DNA of 64,000 bases from JBBPYC01 sp038200275. GTDB lineage: Bacteria > Pseudomonadota > Gammaproteobacteria > Burkholderiales > Burkholderiaceae_C. Shown here piece by piece: positions 1-8,920 of the stretch. The DNA lies in assembly GCA_038200275.1 (NCBI GenBank), contig JBBPYC010000082.1:186001-250000 (forward strand), given 5' to 3'. A program made the translations under genes and the position numbers. Each line of letters starts with the position of its first letter. Within the stretch, counting starts at the first letter, position 1. The notes beneath the pieces were generated by a model that had not been told where the DNA came from, did no database searches, and saw nothing but the letters and a program-made list of their open reading frames with translations.

Positions 1-495
1 CTTGATGGTATTTTCTGAATCAAACCGCCCACAAGCGCTTATGGTGACTTGCTGTTTCGCTATCAATTGCGCAGCATCCAGCGACCGGGCGTTGATCCCT
101 TCAAGCCCGACGACGCGCGGATCGGCCGCGAGCCGTGCATCGAGCTGACCGTGTCCGACGTCCACGCCAACGACCCTTGCCGCGCCCGCTTGGAGCAGGC
201 AGTCGGTAAAGCCGCCGGTGGATTGGCCGACATCAAGGCAGTCGAGTTCACGCACATCGAAGCCGGTTTGCGCCAATGCGCCTTCAAGTTTCAGGCCACC
301 GCGCGAGACAAAGCGCAACTCGGCGTCACTTGTCACGCGCAACGCAGCATCGCTCGGCAATTCCTCGCCGTTCTTGCCAATCGGCTTCCAGGCGCTGCGC
401 CAGTCCACTTCAACACCACCGACTGCGATCAATCGCTGCGCCTGCGCGCGCGAGACCGCAATGCCGCGCTCAACCAGCAACTGATCGGCACGCAT
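1..495 (-). CDS. tlyA: TlyA-type rRNA methyltransferase (hemolysin A family), partial
   Basis: TlyA proteins are S-adenosylmethionine-dependent 2'-O-methyltransferases of ribosomal RNA with an N-terminal S4 RNA-binding domain. The 165 codons visible begin at the complement of 493-495 with MRADQLLVERGIAVSRAQAQ, a typical S4 start, followed by VSRGGLKLEGAL. The SAM-binding region reads DVGQSTGGFTDCLLQAGA and then VVGVDVGHGQL. The usual motif is DVGASTGGFT, so one residue differs (Q for A). The C-terminal part of the methyltransferase domain lies beyond the left edge. The start is only 39 bases after the ahcY stop on the same strand, so co-transcription with ahcY is likely. A link to SAM/SAH turnover is inferred from this position. 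Confidence 0.88.
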   Translation of the reverse strand, partial: MRADQLLVERGIAVSRAQAQRLIAVGGVEVDWRSAWKPIGKNGEELPSDAALRVTSDAELRFVSRGGLKLEGALAQTGFDVRELDCLDVGQSTGGFTDCLLQAGAARVVGVDVGHGQLDARLAADPRVVGLEGINARSLDAAQLIAKQQVTISACGRFDSENTIK

Positions 496-534
496 CACCG
501 GGTGCAGCTGCTGACGACCACCGTCAGGCGCATG

Positions 535-2004
<1,470 letters not shown>

Positions 2005-2046
2005 GTGTCGTGACACTCCTGAAATGAATCGGTTGAGTACATGAAA

Positions 2047-2062
2047 CCGCTGTGCACAGCGG
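2047..2062 (-). promoter_or_regulatory. Perfect 16-bp palindrome between SAH aptamer and ahcY start
   Basis: The sequence CCGCTGTGCACAGCGG is a perfect inverted repeat that starts directly at the 3' end of the SAH aptamer on the transcribed strand and is followed by TTTC. It could form a hairpin in the mRNA leader and act as part of the riboswitch expression platform, either as a weak terminator or as a spacer stem. A protein operator is the alternative. The run of T is short, so a strong terminator is unlikely. Confidence 0.45.
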
Positions 2063-2133
2063 CTGAGCGTCGTTGCATGGGTAGTAGAAGGTTTCCGAGC
2101 CTCACGCCTGTCAGGCGCTGCAACGCTCCTCGG
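2062..2133 (-). promoter_or_regulatory. SAH riboswitch aptamer upstream of ahcY
   Basis: The transcribed strand reads CCGAGGAGCGTTGCA, a variable hairpin (GCGCCTGACAGGCG), then GAGGCTCGG, a linker, and GCAACGACGCTCA. This reproduces the conserved elements of the SAH riboswitch: CCGAGGAGCG pairs with GAGGCTCGG, and AGCGTTGC pairs with GCAACGACGCT. The class is known to raise ahcY expression when S-adenosylhomocysteine builds up. A TTAAAAT stretch (complement of 2142-2148) lies just upstream and could be a -10 element, so that transcription would begin at or very near the aptamer. Confidence 0.9.
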
Positions 2134-2381
2134 AAGGCGGCATTTTAACGAGCATTGCCGACCGCGCATTGTCCCTTGGACGCGCCAATTGCTTCCCACC
2201 GTAAGGCCATTCGGGGCGTCGGCACGACGTGCGGAATTAAGCGTAAACCCCGGCATGCAAAAGGGTCACTGGCCATAAGTTGAATTCGCCATGTCCGGCT
2301 GCGCAACAACCAAGTCGACTTGCCGGATCGACGCCGACGCGTTGCAGCGTGCCACTCATTGTCTTTTCCCCAAGATTTTCG

Positions 2382-2912
2382 ATGAACCTGCCCTGTTTCA
2401 ATCGCCGCCAGGTCACTGGTGCTGCGGCGCCGACCGTATTTGCATTTGCACTCGCCAGCAACGTCGCGCTTGCAGCCGACAAGATCGTCATGGACGTCGG
2501 CTGGTCCACACCAGCCGACTCGTCGTACTCGGTCCCTGTGAGGAAGTTCAAGGAACTGGCCGAGAAATATGCGGATGGCGCAGTTGAAGTCAAGCTGCGC
2601 TGCTGCGCGCAAATCACCACGGAAGACGACGCATTCAAGGCGATCCAACTCGGCACCGTCGATGCGTACTTCATCAGCCAGAACAACGTGCTACCTCCCC
2701 GGCCGCTGATGGACGTGTTCGTGCTGCCCTATATCTTCCTGAGAGAAGACCATGTCATAAAGATCACGACCGGGCCAGTCGGCGTCACGACCCGGCGCAT
2801 CACATCGCTGCCTGCGTCGCGCCTTGGCCTGGGTGACTGCGGCACTTTGAAGATCGGCAACTGGGTTGACGTCACCGTCTTTGACCCGACTCAGATCGAG
2901 AGCCGAGCCTGG
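2382..2912 (+). pseudogene. Relic: TRAP receptor (DctP-like) N-terminus joined to a D-aminoacylase C-terminus
   Basis: From 2382 the frame encodes a DctP-type TRAP transporter solute receptor: MNLPCFNRRQVTGAAA, a signal-like stretch, then ADKIVMDVGWSTPADSSYS and LGTVDAYFISQNN. It stops resembling that family after GPVG at about 2783, roughly 134 of the usual 330 or more residues. The same frame then continues with ITSLPASRLGLGDCGTLK and VTVFDPTQIESRAW (2784-2912). This resembles the extreme C-terminus of N-acyl-D-amino-acid deacylases (SLPA-RLGL-DRG-L and ADxVVFDP). The frame stays open into the next gene, but the product is a non-functional chimera. The probable origin is a deletion that removed the rest of both genes. 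The assignments are from remembered family sequences. Confidence 0.75.
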
Positions 2913-3053
2913 GTGTCAGCGACCGATACAACCGGAAGGAGCGGCCACACGCGCAGCCCGTTCGTCGTAAAGTCGCCTTCCATCGGTTCGATCGCGCCGC
3001 CGGCGTTGACGGCCATGTCACTCCCATCGATGGGTTCATCCCATCGATTCCCA

Positions 3054-3740
3054 ATGAAAAAAAACTTTTCCTCCGCGCGAATGGCGCTGTCCGCCGCTTG
3101 CGTTTCGGCAATCGCACTGTCCGGTGCACTCGGCTTGCCATCGATTGCAGTGGCGCAATCGGCCGCCGCCGCGGCGCCTTCCATGGTGTCGCAGCCCACG
3201 ATGCGCATTCGCGGCACCGTCGTTGAAGTCGACGCAACCACACTGGTCGTAAAAGACCGCAAAGGCGAAACCCTGCGACTCACGCGCGCTGACAAGATGC
3301 CGGTGTCCGAAGTCTTTCCGATTGCGCTCAGCGACATCAAGCAGGGCAGTTATGTGGGTGCCGCCGCAATGCCGCAGCCAGACGGCAAGCAAAAGGCGCT
3401 GGAAGTGCTGGTGTTTCCGGAAGCCGCGCGTGGCTCCGGCGAAGGCCACTATCCGTGGGATTTGCAGCAGGAAAGCACGATGACAAACGCCACCGTGGCT
3501 GAGCTGGCACCGGCGCCGGCCTCGGTGATGCAGGGCGGACAAGAGCTCAAACTGAGCTACCCGGGCGGGGAGAAGACGGTCATGGTGTCGTCGGATGTGC
3601 CGATCGTGAGCTTCAAGTCGGCCGACGACTCGCTGCTGGTGCCCGGCGCCAAGGTGATGGTCACCGCGCAAGACAAGAACGGCACCATGACCGCGCTGCG
3701 CGTGCTGGCAGGCCGCAACGGCTTTGCGCCGCCGATGTAA
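3054..3740 (+). CDS. Secreted protein of unknown function, copy 1 of a tandem pair
   Basis: The 228-residue product starts MKKNFSS and has a clear Sec signal peptide (hydrophobic stretch ending SIAVAQ-SAAA, cleavage near residue 35). The mature part begins with a beta-rich module, RIRGTVVEVDATTLVVKDRKG, reminiscent of DUF5666-like or OB-type domains. A conserved block MPQPDGKQKALEV and GEGHYPWDLQ follows, then STMTNATV and a C-terminal module ending FAPPM. The next gene is a paralogue with the same block order, four bases away. The frame is open upstream to 2280 through the relic, so the start was chosen by the signal peptide. No good ribosome site precedes 3054, and ATG 3015 is an alternative. 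Function is not known; a periplasmic or extracytoplasmic role is inferred. Confidence 0.8.
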   Translation: MKKNFSSARMALSAACVSAIALSGALGLPSIAVAQSAAAAAPSMVSQPTMRIRGTVVEVDATTLVVKDRKGETLRLTRADKMPVSEVFPIALSDIKQGSYVGAAAMPQPDGKQKALEVLVFPEAARGSGEGHYPWDLQQESTMTNATVAELAPAPASVMQGGQELKLSYPGGEKTVMVSSDVPIVSFKSADDSLLVPGAKVMVTAQDKNGTMTALRVLAGRNGFAPPM

Positions 3741-3744
3741 GTGC

Positions 3745-4470
3745 ATGCGGGACGAATCTTTGAGACACAGCGGCGATAGGCCTGCACCGCCAACCCGAAC
3801 TGCCAACAAGTCCAGCGACTTTCCTCATCGCCGTCTGGCCGTGGCGATTGCAATGGCTTGCTGGCTCGTGCCACTGCCGGCTGTGTTCGCGCAATCGAGC
3901 AGCGTGTTGATGCCGGCGGCGCAACCGCTTGTCGTCCATGTGCGCGGGACGCTGGTATCGGCCGACAGCCGCACGCTTGTCGTGAAGGATCGCAGCGGCC
4001 AGACCGTGACGCTGCAGCGTCCCGATCGTTTGTCGATCACCGAGGTCTATCCGATCGATCTGCAGGACATCCGGCAAGGCAGCTTCATCGGCACCACCGG
4101 GATGCCACAGCCCGACGGCACGCAGCAGGCGCTCGAAGTGCACATCTTTCAGCCCTCCATGAAAGGCACCGGTGAGGGGCATTACCCGTGGGATCTGCAA
4201 TCGGGCAGCACCATGACGAACGCCAGCGTGACCAGCCTGGAACCCGCGCCGGGTTCGGTAGCGGGTGGCCGCACGTTGCGGTTGCGCTATGCAGGCGGGG
4301 AACAAACGGTGATGGTGCCGGTTGGCGTGCCGGTGGTTGAACTCGGCCCGGGCGATGAAAAAATGCTGGTGCCCGATGCTCAGGTCATCGTGGCGGCACA
4401 GATGGTGGACAGCAAACCCACCGCACTCAACCTGCAAGTGGGCCGCGACGGATTCAAGCCGCCGTATTGA
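3745..4470 (+). CDS. Secreted protein of unknown function, copy 2 of a tandem pair
   Basis: This 241-residue protein is a clear paralogue of the preceding gene. Shared landmarks are RGTLVSADSRTLVVKDRSGQ, DIRQGSFIGTTGMPQPDG, ALEVHIF, GEGHYPWDLQ, STMTNASV, LEPAPGSV and the ending GFKPPY. The signal peptide core LAVAIAMACWLVPLPAVFAQ follows an unusually long, charged N-terminal segment of about 32 residues if ATG 3745 is used. A shorter start may be the real one, but no obvious ATG with a ribosome site is present. The start lies four bases after the stop of copy 1, which points to co-transcription and a tandem duplication. Function is unknown. Confidence 0.8.
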   Translation: MRDESLRHSGDRPAPPTRTANKSSDFPHRRLAVAIAMACWLVPLPAVFAQSSSVLMPAAQPLVVHVRGTLVSADSRTLVVKDRSGQTVTLQRPDRLSITEVYPIDLQDIRQGSFIGTTGMPQPDGTQQALEVHIFQPSMKGTGEGHYPWDLQSGSTMTNASVTSLEPAPGSVAGGRTLRLRYAGGEQTVMVPVGVPVVELGPGDEKMLVPDAQVIVAAQMVDSKPTALNLQVGRDGFKPPY

Positions 4471-4557
4471 ACCCAGCACATGCCTGCCTGAACGCAATTT
4501 GACGGGCAGCGGTATGCATTTTCACGGTGCATCACCGACTGCACGCCGCGTCACCAG

Positions 4558-4896
4558 TCAGGTGGCCGTCATATCTCTCACTGTGGCGCTGGATCCATTG
4601 CTCTGGACCGAAGCAATGCCACCATCGCGGCCCGATGCACTTTTGTAAGTTTCGCTGCTGCCGATCACCTGATGATTGGCCGCTTTGAGCGTGAAGTGAT
4701 GCTGACCGTCGCGTGATGCCTTGCGCTCATACAACGCATCGTTGCCGCAATTGGTCTGCACCGACGCGATCCCGTTCAATGCCGATGCCTTGCTTTCGTA
4801 CTGTTCACTTTGCAGAATGGTTTCGCCGTTGCCGGCCTTCAACACGAAGTAGAACTGCCCGTTGTGGCTCTTGCCGAGTTCGTAGTGACCAGCCAT
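4558..4896 (-). CDS. YegP/DUF1508 family protein
   Basis: Small cytoplasmic protein of 112 residues made of two tandem DUF1508 repeats of about 50 residues. The first contains GQFYFVLKAGNGETILQSE-Y and SALNGIASV, the second GQHHFTLKAANHQVIGSSETY and DGGIASVQSN. Each repeat forms a beta-beta-beta-alpha unit in known structures. The biochemical role of the family is unclear. The ATG at the complement of 4894-4896 is preceded by GAGGAG, an excellent ribosome site. The gene is monocistronic, convergent with the secreted pair, and upstream of the metallo-hydrolase on the same strand by 130 bases. Confidence 0.9.
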   Translation of the reverse strand: MAGHYELGKSHNGQFYFVLKAGNGETILQSEQYESKASALNGIASVQTNCGNDALYERKASRDGQHHFTLKAANHQVIGSSETYKSASGRDGGIASVQSNGSSATVRDMTAT

Positions 4897-5026
4897 GGTT
4901 TGGCTCCTCAAACAATTGCTGGGAAATCGACCTGAAGCGCTGCTTGAGCACTTGCATCCACAGCAATTTACTATATTTTCTGTAGCTGCTCAAGCAGGGC
5001 TGTCCAGGGTTACGATGGCGCTGCTT

Positions 5027-5950
5027 TCAGCTGACGTCCACCACCCACTCGCCTTGCCGCTGGGCCGCACCGACGCGTGCAAGGTCATCGATCAACCCGC
5101 CGATCCAGCCCGCCGCAGGCAGGTCTGAAAAGTGCCGCTGGTGCAACAGCCCCACATAGCGCGCGGCCAGGGCCCAGTCGATTACTTGGGACGCTTGCAT
5201 CCGCTGCCACTCCAGCAGCTTGAACTTCAGCAGCACCTTGGCTGCATGCGCCGCGTGTTTCCCGGGGTTCTGCACGAAACCGTTCAGCCGCGTTCGGGCG
5301 CGCTGCAGCGCACCCGCCACGTCGTCGAAAATCGCACCGTGACCGGGGATCACGGTCAGGGGGCCCAGCCGTTCGATCAGCTCGAGCGTGGCCGCCACGT
5401 CGTCAAATCCCGGCTCGCCGAGCACTTCCGGGAACACCACGCCGAAGCCGTTGTGCCACAGCGCATCGGCCGAGATCAGTGTGCGGCTTGCCGGCTCGAA
5501 CAGCAGCACCGAATGCGGATCGTGGCCGGGCGCAGCGTGCACTTGCCAGTCGGCAGCACCCAGCCGGATCGACGTGCCCGGACGCAGCACATCGTCGATC
5601 ACGAAGGGCGGGCAGTACTGGCCGGTCGGCTCGTAGCTCAGGGCGTTCGCGTCCCAGTTGCGCACTTCCGCAGCGTGACCGGGTGGGATCAGCGTGCGAA
5701 CGACCGGATGCGCGGTTTGCAGCGCCGCATTGCCGCCGCAGTGGTCGCTGTGCAGATGCGTATTGACGAGCAAGTCGAGCGGCCGGCCAGCCAACGCACG
5801 GCCCACCAGTGCCACGGTCTGCACGGCGTGGCTGTGATAGCCGGTATCGACCAGCGCAGTCTGCTCCGGCCCAAGCAACACGATGTTGTTGGCCGACAGC
5901 CAGCCGCGCTCCAGAAACACCAAACCGGTGACAGGGGCAGGACTACTCAT
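5027..5950 (-). CDS. Metallo-beta-lactamase-fold hydrolase
   Basis: A 307-residue protein with the metal-binding signature THLHSDHCGG near residues 64-73, a second metal ligand histidine in HAAPGHDPHS, an aspartate in LISADALWHNG and a histidine in VIPGHG. This is the full set for a binuclear zinc or iron hydrolase of the glyoxalase II-like class. The C-terminal 90 residues form a helical extension (KVLLKFKLLEWQRMQ and following). The substrate cannot be told from sequence. The gene starts 56 bases after the stop of the fatty acyl-CoA ligase gene on the same strand. It may therefore be a thioesterase-like partner in acyl-CoA metabolism; this is an inference from position. Confidence 0.88.
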   Translation of the reverse strand: MSSPAPVTGLVFLERGWLSANNIVLLGPEQTALVDTGYHSHAVQTVALVGRALAGRPLDLLVNTHLHSDHCGGNAALQTAHPVVRTLIPPGHAAEVRNWDANALSYEPTGQYCPPFVIDDVLRPGTSIRLGAADWQVHAAPGHDPHSVLLFEPASRTLISADALWHNGFGVVFPEVLGEPGFDDVAATLELIERLGPLTVIPGHGAIFDDVAGALQRARTRLNGFVQNPGKHAAHAAKVLLKFKLLEWQRMQASQVIDWALAARYVGLLHQRHFSDLPAAGWIGGLIDDLARVGAAQRQGEWVVDVS

Positions 5951-6006
5951 CGATTAATGCTATCGAATCAAGAGCAATACGTGGTGGGCGCTTTGCAGGC
6001 CGAGCT

Positions 6007-7785
6007 TCACGCCCTGGGGCGCAACTCCCGCCGCAGGATCTTGCCCACGTTGGTCTTCGGCAACGCATCGCGGAACTCGATGTGCTTCGGCCGCTTGTAG
6101 CCTGTGAGGCGCTCTCGGCAGAAGTCGAGCACCTGCGCTTCGGTCAACGTCTTGTCGGCGCGCACCACGAACACCTTGATCGACTCGCCCTGCTGCTCGT
6201 CCGGCAGACCGATGGCCGCGCATTCGACCACGCCGGGACAGGTGGAAATCACGTTCTCCAGTTCATTCGGAAACACATTGAAGCCGCTGACCAGGATCAT
6301 GTCTTTTTTGCGGTCGACAATTTTTGTGTAGCCGCGCTCGTCCATCACGGCGATGTCGCCGGTGCGCATGAAGCCGTCCGCGGTGAACGCATCCGCCGTC
6401 TCGCCCGGCTGGTTGTAGTAGCCGATCATCACGTTCGGGCCGCGGATGCACAGTTCGCCGACTTCGCCTTGCGGCAGAGACTGGCCTTCGTCGTCCTTGA
6501 TCGCAATGTCGATGCCCGGCAGCGGCAAGCCGATGGTGCCGCTGAAGGTCTTGGCGGTGACAGGATTGTTGGTGCCGATTGCGACCGTCTCGCTCATGCC
6601 CCAGCCTTCGACCATCGCGCAACCAGTGACTTGCTGCCAGCGCGTGGCAGTGCCTTCAGAGGCCGCCATGCCGCCGGCCTGGGACACGCACAGATTCGAG
6701 AAGTCGACCGTCTTGAAGTCCGGGTGTTGCAGCAGCGCGTTGAACAACGTGTTCACCGCCGGCAGCAAGTGGAACGGCCGTTTTTTGAGCACGCCGATGA
6801 AGCCGCCGAAATCGCGCGGGTTCGGGATCATCGTGAGCATCGCGCCCCAGCGGATCGTGAGCAGGCCCAGCGTCAACGCAAAGATGTGATACAGCGGCAG
6901 CGCCGCGATGCAGTTCGCGTTGCGGATGTCGCCGATCTTGCCGAGCGCGGGCGTGAACCAGGCTTCGGCCTGCAGCACGGCAGCGATCACGTTGCGGTGC
7001 GTGAGCACCGCGCCTTTTGACAAACCCGTGGTGCCCCCTGTGTACTGCAGGAACGCGATCGACTCCAACGTGCTGGTGTCGGCCCGCAGCGTTTTGCTTG
7101 CGTTGTCGGCCAGGATTTGAGAAAACGGCACCACGCTCCGCCCGTCGGTCAGCGGCAGCTTGTACTCAGGCACCATGCGCTTGATGTGCCGCACCGCAAA
7201 CGTGGTGAACGCGCCCTTCACACCGCCGAGCAGATCGCCCAGTGCGGTCACCACCACGCGCTTGACCGACGTGTCCTCGATCACCTGCTGCAGCGTGGCG
7301 CAGAAGTTCTCAAGGATGACGATCGTGGTCGCGCCCGAGTCCTTCAACTGGTGCTGCAACTCGCGGGCGGTGTAGAGCGGGTTCACGTTCACGCAGGTGC
7401 AGCCGGCGCGCAGAGTGCCGGCCATCACGACCGCGAACTGCGGCACGTTGGGCAGCATCAGCGCCACGCGCGCGCCCGACTCCAGTCCGGGCTGCGATTG
7501 CAGCCAGCAGCCGAACGCGGCGGACAACCGGTCGAGCTCGCCGTAGTTCATCCAGCTTTCCATGCAGACCGAAAACGGCTGGTCTGCGTTCTTCTTGAAC
7601 GACTCCTCGAACATGCCGCCGAGCGACCGGTACTGCGCTGCGTCGATGTCGTGCGGCACGCCCTGCGGATATTGAGCCAGCCATGGTTTGCCCGCGGTGT
7701 CGAACGTTTGCGGATAAGCCTGCGGGGGCGCTGCGCCAGAGGAATCTGCGTGGCTGCCGGTTTGGTGGTCGGTGCTGAGGGTCAT
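6007..7785 (-). CDS. fadD: Long-chain fatty acid--CoA ligase (AMP-binding family)
   Basis: The enzyme activates fatty acids with ATP and CoA to acyl-CoA at the inner face of the cytoplasmic membrane, feeding beta-oxidation. It has 592 residues. The AMP-binding P-loop is YTGGTTGLSKGAVLTH, followed by the GWGMSET motif, the hinge/adenylate region YGTGD-like FMRTGDIAVMDERGYTKIVDR, and the C-terminal lysine region GKILRREL. Length and order fit proteobacterial FadD. The start MTLSTDHQTG lies at the complement of 7783-7785. The metallo-hydrolase follows 56 bases downstream, probably in one operon. It is divergent from the lipase-like gene, with 143 bases between the starts. Confidence 0.92.
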   Translation of the reverse strand: MTLSTDHQTGSHADSSGAAPPQAYPQTFDTAGKPWLAQYPQGVPHDIDAAQYRSLGGMFEESFKKNADQPFSVCMESWMNYGELDRLSAAFGCWLQSQPGLESGARVALMLPNVPQFAVVMAGTLRAGCTCVNVNPLYTARELQHQLKDSGATTIVILENFCATLQQVIEDTSVKRVVVTALGDLLGGVKGAFTTFAVRHIKRMVPEYKLPLTDGRSVVPFSQILADNASKTLRADTSTLESIAFLQYTGGTTGLSKGAVLTHRNVIAAVLQAEAWFTPALGKIGDIRNANCIAALPLYHIFALTLGLLTIRWGAMLTMIPNPRDFGGFIGVLKKRPFHLLPAVNTLFNALLQHPDFKTVDFSNLCVSQAGGMAASEGTATRWQQVTGCAMVEGWGMSETVAIGTNNPVTAKTFSGTIGLPLPGIDIAIKDDEGQSLPQGEVGELCIRGPNVMIGYYNQPGETADAFTADGFMRTGDIAVMDERGYTKIVDRKKDMILVSGFNVFPNELENVISTCPGVVECAAIGLPDEQQGESIKVFVVRADKTLTEAQVLDFCRERLTGYKRPKHIEFRDALPKTNVGKILRRELRPRA

Positions 7786-7928
7786 GGAGCGGTATTTTTT
7801 CTTGGATCAATCGCTGGAGGTGGCTGTCATTCTGGTGCCGATCGGCCGGTTTGCACCACCGGGCTTATACCGACCCACCATGGTGCACCCGCGCGCAGTC
7901 AGCGTGCAGCCCATGCGATAGTGCGGCG

Positions 7929-8903
7929 ATGGCTGCCGACCCCACGCACGACACACCCACGCCGCGCCCAGGGCCTTCCAGCAACGCCGGCGCACTGGCG
8001 CGACTGCAGCGCACCCTGACCGCTGCGTTGCTCGTTGTCAGCCTGAGCTGGCTTATCGGCTGGTGGCATGTTTCCACCACGACGGCCATCGTCGGCTGTG
8101 CGGCGATCGCGCTGGGTCACATCTGGGTGCTCGGTTGCGAATGCGCGGCAGCTGCGATGGTGAATCGCCGCGCGGAGCCCACACCCACATCGCCGCCGTC
8201 GCCCGGCTTCCCGCGCTGGCTGCGCGCCTGGGCCACCGAGTGTTCGATGACGCCGGGTGTGTTTTATTGGCGCCAGCCGTTTCGCAGCCAAGCCGTGCCA
8301 GACTACCTGCCTTCACAAGCTACGGGTCGACGAGGCGTGGTGCTGGTGCACGGTTTTGTCTGCAACCGGGGGTTCTGGACGCCGTGGCTGAAGCAACTGG
8401 TGCAAGCCGGGCATCCGTTCATGGCAGTTAACCTGGAGCCGGTCGTTGCGTCGATCGACGACTACGTGCCGACCCTTGAGCAGGCTGTGCAGCAGGTCAC
8501 CCAGGCCACCGGCAAGCCGCCGCTGCTGGTCTGCCACAGCATGGGCGGTCTGGTCGCGCGGGCGTGGCTGCGGCAGGCCGGCCCCGAGGCAACGATGCGG
8601 GTGGCGCACATCGTCACGATCGCCACGCCGCACCACGGCACCTGGCTGGGCAACCGCAGCCGTCAGCGCAACGGCAGGCAGATGGCGTGTGGCAACGAAT
8701 GGCTCGAAACACTGCGCGCCTCCGAGCCGGCCGAGCGCTACCAGCGGTTCACCTGCTGGCATTCAAACTGTGACAACATCGTCTTTCCCGCGGCGAACGC
8801 GACGCTGGCGGGTGCCGACAATCGCTTTGTGCCCGGTATGCCTCACGTTGCGCTTGCGTTCCGGCCCGAGGTGATGCGCGAGACGCTCACGTGGCTGAAT
8901 TGA
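7929..8903 (+). CDS. Membrane-anchored alpha/beta hydrolase (lipase-like)
   Basis: The 324-residue protein starts MAADPTHDTP. Two hydrophobic segments (about residues 30-47 and 53-75) anchor it in the membrane. The hydrolase domain carries the oxyanion region VVLVHGFVCNRGFW and the nucleophile elbow CHSMGG with serine near residue 204, in the style of PGAP1-like and triacylglycerol lipases. An ATPHHGTW stretch and a late histidine in GMPHVAL complete the probable triad. ATG 7929 was preferred over the upstream open frame because the extra residues look non-coding. It is followed 17 bases later by the nitronate monooxygenase gene in the same direction. The substrate is unknown; an ester or lipid is inferred. 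Confidence 0.85.
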   Translation: MAADPTHDTPTPRPGPSSNAGALARLQRTLTAALLVVSLSWLIGWWHVSTTTAIVGCAAIALGHIWVLGCECAAAAMVNRRAEPTPTSPPSPGFPRWLRAWATECSMTPGVFYWRQPFRSQAVPDYLPSQATGRRGVVLVHGFVCNRGFWTPWLKQLVQAGHPFMAVNLEPVVASIDDYVPTLEQAVQQVTQATGKPPLLVCHSMGGLVARAWLRQAGPEATMRVAHIVTIATPHHGTWLGNRSRQRNGRQMACGNEWLETLRASEPAERYQRFTCWHSNCDNIVFPAANATLAGADNRFVPGMPHVALAFRPEVMRETLTWLN

Positions 8904-8920
8904 TAACCAGGAGACGCTCA

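Noticed and set aside
2005..2256. N-terminal extension of AhcY
   Set aside because: The extra codons would translate the SAH riboswitch. The 2004 start has an AGGAG site and fits the family.
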